NCBI GenBank assembly: GCA_028583405.1
Contig: CM053249.1
Span: forward strand, 41,693,499 to 41,757,498
From: Pogonophryne albipinna
Taxonomy: Eukaryota > Chordata > Actinopteri > Perciformes > Artedidraconidae
Length of the DNA stretch: 64,000 nt
Reading direction: 5' to 3'
Made by a program: the position numbers and the translations under genes. Positions 12,082 through 22,350 of this stretch are shown here, in pieces (the stretch's first letter is position 1; every line of letters starts with the position of its first letter). The notes beneath the pieces are model-generated. The model made no database searches. It saw only the letters and a program-made list of their open reading frames with translations, and was not told the DNA's origin.

Positions 12082-13058
12082 CAGTGGCGGTTCTAGACCA
12101 ATTTGACTGGGGGGGGCCAGGCTGGGGCCAGTTATTTTCTGAGGGGGGCACAATAAATGCAGGACGAAAAAGACAAAGACAGTATGAAGTAATTGCGCAT
12201 ACACCTAAGAAAACAATGCAATACAGTTATTGGTATTTGTTTCATTACACATTATTATATGCTTAGCTTTGTGTGCTGTTTGGGTCTGTGGGACCCGTTT
12301 TCAGTGTTTACTAAAAGAAAATATATGCAATTAAATTATTTGAACCTGCTTTATTTGGGGGTGGACCTCACCTTCTCTAGGGGGGTCCGGGGGCATGCAG
12401 CCCCGGGAAGATTTGTTTTGGAATGTTGAAGTTAAATGCATCAACCTGGTGCACTTTGAGCACAAAAGGAATTCATGGATACAGCTCTCAACACTCAGAT
12501 GAAAGGGAGCTGTATACTTTTCAATAATCCAAACATCTTTAGAATATGATCACAACCAATAACAAATCATTTAAACTTGTTTATTCTTATTTTATGTTAC
12601 CTATAGTTAGGATTCTTTCTTTTTATTTATGCATATTTTACTAATCACTCCCCTTTCAAACTGTTTTTTTTGTACTGTCCTATAGTACAACATTGGAATG
12701 ATTTCTTTATTTTTTACAACACATATATAATAGACAAATATATAAAGGTGTGCTCTCTCTAGCTCTAGGCTGTGTGCTCCTCCGTGGCGATGACGGCTTG
12801 CGTTAAAAAAAGAAAAAACATATTTGTAAAGTGGGGGCTATTGAGGGCTTGCGAGATACCGGTAGCTCGTGATCGACGTGTTGGAGACCCCTGCTCTAAT
12901 GGGTCCCACTAGAATGACAAATATTGTTACTTCCGCCTATTCCGTCAGCCAAGAAATCGTTTAATCGTTTTTTTTTTTTTCATTTTTAGGGAGGCCACAG
13001 GGGGGTCCAAAGTCAGTGTTAGGGGGGCACTGCCCCCCCCCCCCTATAACCACCCCTG
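12082..13058 (+). mobile_element. Non-autonomous hAT with exact 8-bp target duplication
   Basis: Starts CAGTGGCGGTTCTAG and ends with the complement of CAGGGGTGGTTATAG. CTCAGGCG flanks both sides (12074-12081 and 13059-13066). ERV copy A shows the empty site. Inside is a second hAT end ('gttggagacccctg' to 12893) with body sequence shared with 60700-61260 and, in part, 51466-51900 and 62590-62720. No intact transposase. Confidence 0.85.
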
Positions 13059-13079
13059 CTCAGGCGGATCGGGGTCTTA

Positions 13080-13394
13080 CGGCCCGTCTACACCGGCGTG
13101 CGTTGAAGCTTGCCGGCGGGCGTGTCTGAAACTCGACCAACAACCAATCACATGAATCTCCCGCCCCTGACACACAAGCAGCGGTTTGATTAGCGAGAGC
13201 TTGTACTGGCATATGATTCGATTGGCTGACGCTTCTGCCGAGCCTTCAAAAGTTGAACATTGCTCAACTTTTGCAGCGAGCCACGCCAGCAAAGCTCCGC
13301 GTCGCTTCCCACAATGCAGTTCGGCGAAAAGTTACGTCACCCCATTCAAAGTGAATGGTGAAGCTTTCAACGCACGCCGCTGTGTAGACGGCCG
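13080..13394 (+). mobile_element. Harbinger-type MITE
   Basis: 315 bp with terminal inverted repeats of about 33 bp beginning CGGCCCGTCTACAC and CGGCCGTCTACAC, flanked by TTA on both sides (13077-13079, 13395-13397). ERV copy A carries the uninterrupted target at about 5870. The 3-bp TTA target and TIR form fit PIF/Harbinger. Non-coding. Confidence 0.85.
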
Positions 13395-14489
13395 TTAGCC
13401 GTCTGATTCAGAGGGACAGTCCAGGTCTCGGGACGCATTACCTAGAAATTCTAGCACACTGAGGTTAAATAAATCCAACCCTTTCCACTCTGTCTTTTTC
13501 TAATCATACTATCTGTCTTGGTTGTTAAATGCCATCTTAACAACACAATTAATGTCTCCTATATTACAGAACTCCTTTTTAAAACATATTTCAACCATTT
13601 GTAACATATTTACTCAAAATAGCTCTTTCTGTAAACCACTTTCTCCTATAAAATGAAAAGAACATCTCCATACATTCCCCGTTTAAATCTCACTGTTACT
13701 TCGAACAACAATAAAAACCAGCAGAGAGCATACTAACAGATCACAACAATGTAAATTGACCCAAGAGTAGGCCTATGTTTTCTTTCTATTATAATTATTA
13801 ATATTATCACTTTTAGTGAACACTTATTCGTATTATCTAAATGCCCTGTCCATAATCCAGCCATGCAAATTGTTTGAGTGTAAAAATGTGTTTTTCCCTA
13901 TCTGTTTACACTCTAAAGATTCTTTAAATTATTATGGATTAATTACTAATCCCTTTTGTACTTCTGATCAAAATTATCTATGTGTAATGCTTTAAATATA
14001 CAAATATGTGCTAAATGTAATAGTTCTAAAATTGAACAATAGTTTATCAAATAATATACAATATGTCCACCAGATGAAGCCAAACCTTAATGTATCCTTA
14101 ATCTCTCTTTTTTTACGCACCACACCCTGTTGTATACGTTCTTTGTCCTTTTCACTCTGACTTCTCCATTTTACAAAACCTCTCCTTATTTCACACTTTC
14201 TTATCTATTTTTTCTGTTCCTTTACACCAAAACAACGTAAAGATCTTAGTATTTTAACAACTAAATGCTATATTTTCTGTTCAAATGCCCTAAACTGTAC
14301 CATTTTTAGGATAATATAGTAAATTCATAGGAAGGAATGAGACAATTAAGCTGTCGTCACTCACTTAACGTAATCACCCTTTTAAACCATCCTTGACGGG
14401 CTCTCCGTAAAAAGTCTTCACTTACTATAAATATCTTACTTTAAATCTAATCACTTGCCCTAAACTTCATATTTTAATCTATTTTCTGA

Positions 14490-15284
14490 TAAGGTCCCAG
14501 ACTCTTATCTTTAATTCTTCTATAAGGTCCCAGACTCTTATCTTTAATTCTTCTATAAGGTCCCAGACTCTTATTTTTAATTCTTCTATAAGATCCCAGA
14601 CTCTTATCTTTAATTATTTATTCTATAAGGTCCCAGACTCTTATTTTTAATTCTTCTATAAGGTCCCAGACTCTTATCTTTAATTTTTCTATAAGGTCCC
14701 AGACTCTTATCTTTAATTCTTCTATAAGGTCCCAGACTCTTATTTTTAATTCTTCTATAAGGTCCCAGACTCTTATCTTTAATTCTTCTATAAGGTCCCA
14801 GACTCTTATTTTTAATTCTTCTATAAGATCCCAGACTCTTATCTTTAATTATTTATTCTATAAGGTCCCAGACTCTTATTTTTAATTATTCTATAAGGTC
14901 CCAGACTCTTATCTTTAATTTTTCTATAAGGTCCCAGACTCTTATCTTTAATTCTTCTATAAGGTCCCAGACTCTTATTTTTAATTCTTCTATAAGGTCC
15001 CAGACTCTTATCTTTAATTATTCTATAAGGTCCCAGACTCTTATCTTTAATTATTCTATAAGGTCCCAGACTCTTATTTTTAATTATTCTATAAGGTCCC
15101 AGACTCTTATCTTTAATTATTCTATAAGGTCCCAGACCCTTATCTTTAATTATTCTATAAGGTCCCAGACTCTTATTTTTAATTATTCTATAAGGTCCCA
15201 GACTCTTATCTTTAATTATTCTATAAGGTCCCAGACCCTTATTTTTAATTATTCTATAAGGTCCCAGACTCTTATCTTTAATAT
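14490..15284 (-). repeat. 30-bp minisatellite
   Basis: About 26 copies of a ~30-bp unit whose plus strand reads 'aaggtcccagactcttat', with minor variants (agatccc, cagaccc, attatt spacers). On the minus strand one phase has no stop and reads KDKSLGPYRII over and over (152 codons). Nothing else suggests translation; the period of 30 simply preserves frame. Confidence 0.9.
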
Positions 15285-15525
15285 TTCTTCGGGTCCCATA
15301 CACCTAAACCATGTGCACACTTATCAGAAATATATCCCTTGCTCCCCCCACACTTCAGTTGTCTCATATGTTTTACATTACCTCCTCTGTTCATCCACCA
15401 ACACTCACAGTTCTAACAGTCCTATTCTACAACAGGCTTCTGCTTACCTTTGATTTTGGCCCTGTGATTATTGATAGGAATCCGGAGGAGGTCTCGAAGA
15501 CGGGAGTTCCCAATCGTCTTTTTGG

Positions 15526-15544
15526 AATCACGTCGGGAAAACCA
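15526..15544 (-). other. Primer binding site of ERV-like element 2, tRNA-Trp-like
   Basis: On the minus strand TGGTTTTCCCGACGTGATT lies three bases after the LTR. It keeps the CCCGACGTGATT of the tRNA-Trp primer site with changes only at positions 5-7. Same tRNA as element 1. Confidence 0.65.
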
Positions 15545-15547
15545 TTT

Positions 15548-16130
15548 TGTTGGGTTCAGAATTCCAGGAAAGACAGACAACTTCTAAGTTGAACTATTTA
15601 TTGTAAAGAGAGCAAAATATATATATTACTTGGCCAAGGACTCATCACGTCTTTGGGAATCACAGGCAGCAAAGCTGTAATCTGTAACCACCAAATCCGT
15701 CAAGAGCCTCGAACCTCGTGCAACAATACATTTTATTATACAGGGCGTTGCCCGTACATTTTTGATTGGTCAAGACTAGCTGAAGAGATACCGTGGTTTA
15801 GACTTGGTTCTCTTTGGTTGGTGCGCAGACTCAGATAGAGTCTCTTGGCAACACGATCCTCCAATCAGCATTCGGCCGGCCTGTGGAAGTCCCTCCCTAC
15901 TCTGGCGCCATCATACTAATGTTTCTTCAGATATAGTGGGAAACCATAATGTTGCTTCCTAGCTTTGCGGGGGAGCGCGGCTCCCATACAGAGTCAAGGC
16001 CGGTGCGATGTGCTGTTCTGACTACCTCTTTGTGTTCTCTCAGTCTCTGCACTCGACCTTGCTACTTTCAATATTGCAAGCTAAACACTTTCTCATGTAA
16101 CTTTTCCCTCCGTTCCTGTCCACCCCATCA
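15548..16130 (-). repeat. LTR of ERV-like element 2
   Basis: Begins TGTTGGGT next to the primer site. A minus-strand AATAAA lies near 15593-15600, matching the R-region layout of element 1's LTR. The outer end is proposed at the 'ccccatca' at 16130, giving TG...CA ends on the minus strand. Without a second copy the outer limit is uncertain. Confidence 0.5.
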
Positions 16131-16254
16131 AAACTTGGGGGGAGTGATTGGGTCCATTTATTCCTAAGTCACAGCACATACAATGAGCACAATAAGCAAA
16201 TAATGTAATAATAAGACTCAGTCTTTCTAATGTTATATAAAAATAGACTCCACA

Positions 16255-16328
16255 GAAGCCACACGTTTTTCAACCGTGTTGACCGTGATTGTTTGTGTCT
16301 GAGCGTGTGCGTGATCGTTATGTTTTAA
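16255..16328 (+). repeat. BEL/Pao 5' LTR portion
   Basis: 74 bp identical to 23730-23803. The upstream part of the LTR seems deleted; downstream sequence to about 16420 probably completes the LTR but is interrupted in the other copy. Confidence 0.75.
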
Positions 16329-16689
16329 ACAATATTTTAGATACGTGAACCATTAAAAGAACATTTTAACCGTGGACAAATAAATAAAGCATTAAAATGA
16401 CGTCATGGTGGACCTCACCCTTCACAACAACACGAGTTGAGAACTCTGACTGCTAACCCCCATGAGTGGCCTTTTTTGATGTGCGATCGCCGCTACACTT
16501 GTTGAAAAACACTCTCCAATTAATGAATCAAAGGATCTCGGACACGGAAGAAGGAGCTGCTGCTCTCCCACACAGCTCCAGATGATTGCTGACATGTGAA
16601 CGCTGTGAAAGCCACGGTAGGATTGTTCAGAATTGTTACAAGCTGTGAAAGACCTTCTCATATCAGGATAAAGGTAAATCCTGCAACAA

Positions 16690-17270
16690 TTCTAAAATAA
16701 AACCTCCCGCAGTCAAAATGAGCCACAGGAGAGGCAACATCGTCAAGCATGTTTCAGCGATATTGTCAAGTTTGTTGAGCGACAAGTATCTATTGCCTCT
16801 GATCCGCTGTTTGGAAACATTCAAGACACGTCCATCTCTTCACCAAAATACATAAGTGGAAACAACACATCACAGCCTCGCAGCCGCCAGAAAGGAAGCA
16901 GTTTTGCTACTTCTGTTGAAGCTGTCAATCGTGGAACTGCACCTGAAAAGCAAAAGGAGAATAGCCTACCGTATAGGCCAAGAAGGATATCTTGTCTGCT
17001 GTGTGAAGAGGATCACAAGATGGAGACATGCTACAAAAAGGAGAGGATGATGCACACAGAGAAAATTAGTTTTCTGAAAGAAAAGGGTGCTTGTTTTGGT
17101 TGTTAAGCTGTTGGACACAGGAGTAAGGACTGCCGCAGCCGCCTGTACTGCCAAGTGTGTAATTTAAAACATCCCACCATCCTCCACATCCATTCACCGA
17201 GAAAGGAAGTCTCATCAGAGGACATACAGCAAGAAACATCAACAGAGCATCACAAAGTTTCTACCAAAAC
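16690..17270 (+). pseudogene. BEL/Pao gag C-terminus with zinc knuckles
   Basis: The frame through 16960-17210 holds CLLCEEDHKMETC (CX2CX3HX4C) and then a second knuckle, CFGC...GHRSKDC. The nucleocapsid part of BEL/Pao gag binds element RNA and has this pair of knuckles. A TAA at 17104-17106 sits inside the second knuckle between its CxxC and its His. The N-terminal part of gag upstream is not clearly readable. Confidence 0.7.
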
Positions 17271-17272
17271 AT

Positions 17273-17532
17273 GTGGCCATATTGGGGCTGGAGGACAGGA
17301 TTGTGCCTTGCCCATTGTGCCCCGTTCAGATCAAGGCTACAAACGGCAGCACAGTGATAAACACTTATGCCTTCCTAGATCCTGGTAGCACGGCCACCTT
17401 TTGCTCAGAGCGACTGATGAGGGAGCTTAAGATGAGAGGAAGAGAATCCAAATTCCTGTTGAGAACAATGAATCAGGAAAAGCTTGTGGATAGTCACATC
17501 ATTTCTGGGTTCGAGGTGGCTGCACTCAACAG
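17273..17532 (+). pseudogene. BEL/Pao aspartic protease (peptidase A17), 5' part
   Basis: Contains AFLDPGSTATFCSERL. This is the active-site segment of Pao-type retropepsins, where D-x-G-S supplies the catalytic aspartate. The reading is cut after 'FEVAALN' by a hAT insertion at 17533 and resumes after 18271. Confidence 0.8.
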
Positions 17533-18270
17533 TAGGGATCGACCGATATGGCTTTTTCAAGGCCGATACCGATACCGATTATTAGTAATCAAGGAGACCG
17601 ATAACCGATATTTGGAACCGATATACATTTGCAGTAAAATCAGAAAATCTTGGTGTCAACACAACTCCAACACAACTCAACACAACTTCTTTGAAATGCA
17701 TTTAAGCATATATTATGTTTAATGAACTTTTAAACATCTTACAACTGGTTTCCTCTCTGTGCCCTTTTCTTTAGTGCAGCCACCTGCCATCTGGTGAGTT
17801 AGAGAGAGACAGAGTTAAAAGTGGGGCTGCAGGCTGACATGCTTAACTAACAATAATGCTTAATTTATTATATCAAAACAATGCCTGTCTATCTAGCATA
17901 AAATCCCAATAAGCTGCTAGCAACTGCAAAACACTAGTGCTAGCTAATGTTTTGCAAACTATTAAAAGTGAGGCTATTACAGTAGACCTAACGTTAGCCT
18001 CACTTCTAATATTTTGCTAAACATTTGCTAGATACATGTTGGCTAGCCAGAGGTGGGACCAAGTCATTGTTTTGCAAGTCCGAGTCAAGTCTCAAGTCTT
18101 TGCGCTCAAGTCCAAGTCAAGTCTCAAGTCAGGATGGGCAAGTTCAAGTCAAGTCCAAGTCCTAAACTTTGACAAAACGAGTCTTAAACAAGCCATTATG
18201 TGCTTTTCAACAAATGTAATGACATTGATCAACAGAATAATACTTAATAATCAAACTGACCCGACCCCTA
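17533..18270 (+). mobile_element. hAT insertion in BEL protease, exact TSD
   Basis: Termini TAGGGATCGACCGAT and TAGGGGTCGGGTCAG are inverted. The 8-bp CTCAACAG flanks it at 17525-17532 and 18271-18278. Its 3' half (from about 18048) carries a different fish repeat starting 'agaggtgggaccaagtca', so it is itself composite. Non-coding. Confidence 0.85.
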
Positions 18271-18278
18271 CTCAACAG

Positions 18279-19104
18279 TAACAATTAGTATGAGCTACCT
18301 GATTACAAACTGTAATGCCTGTGACTCGTGACAACATTCCAAAACAGGAAGAGTTAAGTGTATGGCACCACTTAAACTCTGTGAAACTTCCTGTCATTGA
18401 CGCTGACGTGGAGCTGCTAATTGGAGCTAATGTCTCAAAACTCAAGGAACCATGGGAGGTGGTGAACAGCAATGATGGTGGACCTTATGCTGTCAGAACC
18501 CTGCTAGGGTGGGTTGTCAATGGACTGCTGAGGAGACCGCCAAATTGTAAACAGCTGTCCCACCATTGCAGTCAATCACATATCATAAACCAGCTTGGAG
18601 GAACTGCTGGTAAAGCAATACAACCACGACTTCAGTGAGAGATCAGTTGATGAAAAGCCAGAAATGTCCAGAGAAGATCTTAAGTTTTTGGAAATCATGA
18701 AAAGTTCCGCCAACCTCACTGATGGACATTACGGTCTGAAATTACCTTTCAGAGAAGAGAAAGTTTCAATGCCAAACAATCGTCATGTTGCTGAGCAAAG
18801 GCCTCCGTGTCTTAAAAAGAAATTCAAGAAAAATGCAACATTTAACGAGGAGTATGTCAACTTTCTGGGCGATGTCATAAAAAAGGGCTATGCAGAAAGA
18901 GTGCCTGAACAGCAACTGGAAGGCAGAGAAGGAAAAGTCTGGTACATCCCTCATCATGGCGTGCATCACCCTAAAAAGGGAACCTTGAGAGTGGTGTTTG
19001 ATTGCGGCACAAGCTTTAAAGGGACATCACTGAACAGCAAGCTACTGCAGGGACCTGATTTGACAAATTCCTTGCTTGGAGTCCTCACAAGATTCTGCCA
19101 ATAA
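18279..19104 (+). pseudogene. BEL/Pao protease linker and reverse transcriptase N-terminus
   Basis: Two overlapping frames cover the post-protease domain (IDADVELLIGAN, then GGPYAVRTLLGWVVNG) and the RT fingers (VWYIPHHGVHHPKKGTLRVV, then VFDCG). This order is diagnostic of BEL/Pao Pol. A frameshift lies near 18590-18640. The RT frame ends at an in-frame TAA at 19102-19104; the protein sense continues in the same frame after it. Confidence 0.85.
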
Positions 19105-19420
19105 TCTGTAGCAGTAATGGCCGACATTCAAGCAATGTATCACCAGGTCAAAGTGGCAAGGATGACTGTACATTTGTTTGGTGCAATATCATCACCCAGC
19201 TGTGCCAGTTATGCCTTAAAGAAAACTGCAGAACACAACAGAGCTTATTTTTCAGCACAGGTGGTTGACACCATAAAACACAACTTTTATGTGGATGATT
19301 GCTTGAAGTCTGTGTCGTCAGAGGCAGAAGCCATAGCCCTTGTGAAAGATCTGACGGCTGTATGGCACTTGGGAGGATTTCAGCTGGTGAAATGGATCAG
19401 CAATAGCAGGTCAGTGCTAG
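19105..19420 (+). pseudogene. BEL/Pao reverse transcriptase palm with YVDD
   Basis: Resumes in phase with MADIQAMYHQVKV, then VHLFGAISSPSCASYAL, then FYVDDCLKS, the catalytic metal-binding motif. Between KVARM and VHLFGA several dozen residues normally present are missing, so an internal deletion has removed part of the palm. Interrupted at 19421 by a hAT. Confidence 0.85.
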
Positions 19421-20212
19421 CAGTGCATGACATTAAGGATTTTGGGCCCTGTGGGCCATCTAAGCTAATTTACAGATGGCCCTGAGCCCAATAGATTGCC
19501 CTGAAAAATGCGCGCGGACGAAATGACGCACGAAGGGTTTTGGGGGCCTCCCCCAGCTCAGTCTTTCTCTTCTTCTTTCCAGGTTGTTCACCTTGCTTTG
19601 GTGGATTAAGAAACCTTGTAATACACTGACTTTAAATGATTTGATCGTTAGGTATTCAGCATCAGAATCCGTAACAAATTCCCGCGAAAATGTGGTTGCA
19701 TTCGATTAATTGTCCGGGTAGTATTTATTGTATAGAAATCGTATTGACTGGGCCAGCCCGAACATCGCGAAGTTGGTCGAACGAATGCCTCCTCATCCGG
19801 AAGCTGACCGAGCAGACCCGAGCAGCAGTCGAGAGGAGCCGAGCGCATTCGCGAAGCACACAAAATGGTGACGTCCATGAAGAAAGACGGGTTGACCGAC
19901 TTTTGGCAACTTTTTCATAGTTTTCCAACCGATTTGACCGCTATCAGGCACTGACACGTCTCCACAATTGCCATAAAAGGGTTCCTGCAGGTTTCGCCAA
20001 CTCAAATTTAAGACCTTTTAAGACCTTTTTAAGACCACTTTGAATAGAATTTAAGACTTATTTCACGGCAAGAAAGTATGAAGGAAAATTGCTATGAAAG
20101 ACGAAATACGTCCCATAATTACTTACAAAGTAAATGTATTCATGTTCAACATAAGAACAATGACTGAACATAACAGCATAACAGTACATAACTGTGTTAG
20201 CGTGTTAGACAA

Positions 20213-20213
20213 A

Positions 20214-20255
<42 letters not shown>
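20213..20255 (+). repeat. GT microsatellite
   Basis: Uninterrupted GT dinucleotides. A second GT tract at 20703-20740 with a GA tail follows the MITE, so the MITE split one array. Confidence 0.9.
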
Positions 20256-20257
<2 letters not shown>

Positions 20258-20700
20258 GGGCTGTGCAATTCATCGGATTTTAATCACAATTACGATTTTG
20301 GCCTGCCACAATTACGAAAACAACATTATTTTGTTTGCTTGGTTGTGACAGTGCACTAGAACATATTTGATCTAATTCATTTTAGTCTAATTTATTTTTA
20401 TTTATCATAGTAGCTTGTGGAAGTCCGCTCCAAAATATTTGTTGATCTTGTTTATTGGTTTTTATTATTTTGATATTATTTATTTAAAATGTATCATTTA
20501 TTTTTGTATTGGTTTTTCAGTTGAATTATACGTTCAGGGTAATCAACAGTTAAAAAGATACTGTTCAAATTATTATTCGTTTTAAAGTTCAATAAATGGA
20601 TGTTTTCAAAGTCAATGAATAATAGTATTTAATAATCGTGATATCAATTATTGACAAAAATAATCGTGATTATGATTTTTGCCATAATCGAGCAGCCCTA
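20256..20700 (+). mobile_element. MITE (TAGGGCTG ends) inside a GT array
   Basis: Begins TAGGGCTGTGCAATTCATCG and ends with the inverse of TAGGGCTGCTCGATTATGG. This 'aatcgtgattatgattttt' family is a common non-autonomous hAT-like element in fish. 445 bp, non-coding. Confidence 0.75.
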
Positions 20701-20702
20701 CA

Positions 20703-20750
<48 letters not shown>

Positions 20751-20940
20751 TGAATGAGAGAGAGTAACAAGAGCTATATTCAGAGCTCTGCTGCCTTGGC
20801 TACAATCTTTCATCGTTGCTGTTGTATGATTGGTGTTTAGCTACGGTATTTAGCGTCTACAGCACCTCCGCTTTTAGGGTTGACGTAGACCCAAACGTCG
20901 CCCGGAGGTCCCCCGGTGTTGTTGCGGGAGCTGCTGCACT

Positions 20941-20998
20941 AGCTAACGCTGCACTAGCAAACGCTACATTAGCAAACGCTACATTAGCAAAACAAACG
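20941..20998 (+). repeat. Short tandem 'gctacattagcaaac' repeat
   Basis: About four 15-bp units within the nested hAT. Confidence 0.75.
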
Positions 20999-21576
20999 CA
21001 CGTTCCCTCCACTGGTTTCAACCAAGCACTAAATTCGATGTTTTCCAACCAAATTGAACTTACACTTCCCCATATTTATTTGTAAGTAGATTTGAAGATA
21101 CATGAGTTTCTGACTGCCGCTAGCTGAAGCTTGGTTGCTAGGTTACTAGCTGGGTGTTCTCCAATAAGGGGCCGGGAGAAACAAAGTTAGTGATTACTGG
21201 TTCCATGTTGATTTATTTCAACACAGATTGTTGGGGGGAACTGAAAGGCTCTTACCGTACTGGTTACTCTGCAGCCCGGACATTTCCCCCAAAACACATT
21301 TAGACGTGATCGCTACACAGAAATACCTTTCAAATCCCATCATTTTTAAGACCTTCTAAATCATATTTAAGACCTTTCTTATTTTTTTGGTCATATCTAA
21401 GACCTTTTTAAGGCCTTCAATTCAGATGATCAAATTTAAGACTTTTTAAGACCCCGCGGGAACCCTGCATAATAGATTGCCCGATCGGGCAACCAGCAGG
21501 TGAGGCTTCATTGCCCGAGCTAAATACTAGATTGCCTCGGGCCATCGGGCAGTCGTTAATATCGAGCCCTGGCTAG

Positions 21577-21960
21577 AATCTGTTGATGTGGAAAAGAGGG
21601 CCAAGGAAGTGAAATAACTGGATCTGGACAGAGACAGTCTCCCTGTTGAGAGGACTCTGGGACTACTCTGGTGTGTGCAAACTGACACTTTCAGATTCAA
21701 AATGGCAATCCAGGAAAAAGCAATCACAAGACGGTATTTTGTCCATGCTGAGCTCAGTGTATGTCCCTATTGGTTTTCTTGCACCTTTTACTTTACCTGC
21801 GAAGTTACTGCTGCAAAACCTGTGCAGATTAAGCTACAGCTGGGATGATCAAATACCACAAACGAATCAGCTGCAGTGGGTGAAGTGGCTGGACGACCTT
21901 CAAAAGCTAAGCATGTTCAGTGTGCCAAGGTGTATCAGACCTGCTCTACCTACTGGACTG
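21577..21960 (+). pseudogene. BEL/Pao RT thumb/connection region
   Basis: Frames contain LDLDRDSLPVERTLG, then after a frameshift near 21690 GILSMLSSVYVPIGFLAPF and LPAKLLLQNLCRLSYSWDD. This is the conserved block after the RT palm in BEL/Pao. One in-frame stop lies near 21614. The following RNase H domain and integrase catalytic core are absent: the sequence jumps within about 50 bp to the integrase C-terminal region. Confidence 0.8.
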
Positions 21961-21989
21961 TTTGAGAAAGGCGACCTGTACACCAAACG

Positions 21990-22283
21990 ACGTTGGAGGC
22001 AACTTCAGTTCCTGGAAGATCTCTTTTGGCGCAGATGGATCAGGAGTACTTACCACTGTTACAGGAACGTCAACGGTGGACAAAGGAGAAGAGGAGTTTC
22101 GTCACAGGAGACATCGTCATCGTTGCAGACTCGACTGCCCTCCGTGGATCTTGGTTGCTGGCGAAAATACTGCAGACCTTTCCTGACGCACATGGACTGG
22201 TGTGGTCTGTTAAAGTCCAGACAAAATGCAGCATACTGGAACGACCAGTCACCAAGATCTGTCTTCTCCAGGAAGCTGAATGA
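21990..22283 (+). pseudogene. BEL/Pao integrase C-terminal domain
   Basis: Reads YLPLLQERQRWTKEKRSF, then GDIVIV, then RPVTKICLLQE before a TGA. This is the DUF5641-type end of BEL/Pao Pol. The missing sequence upstream indicates a large internal deletion near 21950-22000. Confidence 0.85.
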
Positions 22284-22350
22284 AGAACTGACATAGATCC
22301 CTATGTTCGGATTACTTTTTCCCTTGTTGGACACTTTTTGACTGACAGTA

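Larger units (their letters stand above)
10372..16130 (-). mobile_element. ERV-like LTR element 2, truncated
   Basis: This is a second minus-strand element related to element 1. It has one LTR (about 15548-16130), an adjacent tRNA-Trp-like primer site, and an interior that aligns in order with 4640-6270. The 3' half and second LTR are missing; the interior ends abruptly at about 10372 against the Harbinger fragment. Later insertions are a hAT (12082-13058) and a Harbinger MITE (13080-13394). No gag-pol motif was recognised. Confidence 0.65.
19983..21467 (+). mobile_element. Nested hAT with 'taagacctttt' subterminal repeats
   Basis: Left end 'gggttcctgcaggtttcgcc' and right end, inverted, 'gggttcccgcggggtctt', each followed by repeated 'tttaagacctttt' motifs. 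Such repeated subterminal motifs are usual transposase contact sites in hAT elements. A short LANAALANATLANATLAK-like reading near 20930-20990 is just a local tandem repeat. Confidence 0.65.
19421..21571 (+). mobile_element. hAT element inside BEL RT, itself containing nested elements
   Basis: Ends CAGTGCATGACATTAAGG and inverted CAGGGCTCGATATTAACG, a fish hAT terminal form. GCTAG borders both sides (19416-19420, 21572-21576). Only five bases of duplication are clear. It holds a second hAT (about 19983-21467) which holds a MITE within a GT repeat. Confidence 0.7.

Noticed and set aside
14490..15284. CRISPR-like array
   Set aside because: Units are directly adjacent with no unique spacers, in a vertebrate genome; it is a minisatellite.
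17533..18270. Part of the BEL protease coding region
   Set aside because: Exact 8-bp duplication and inverted ends show it is a hAT insertion.
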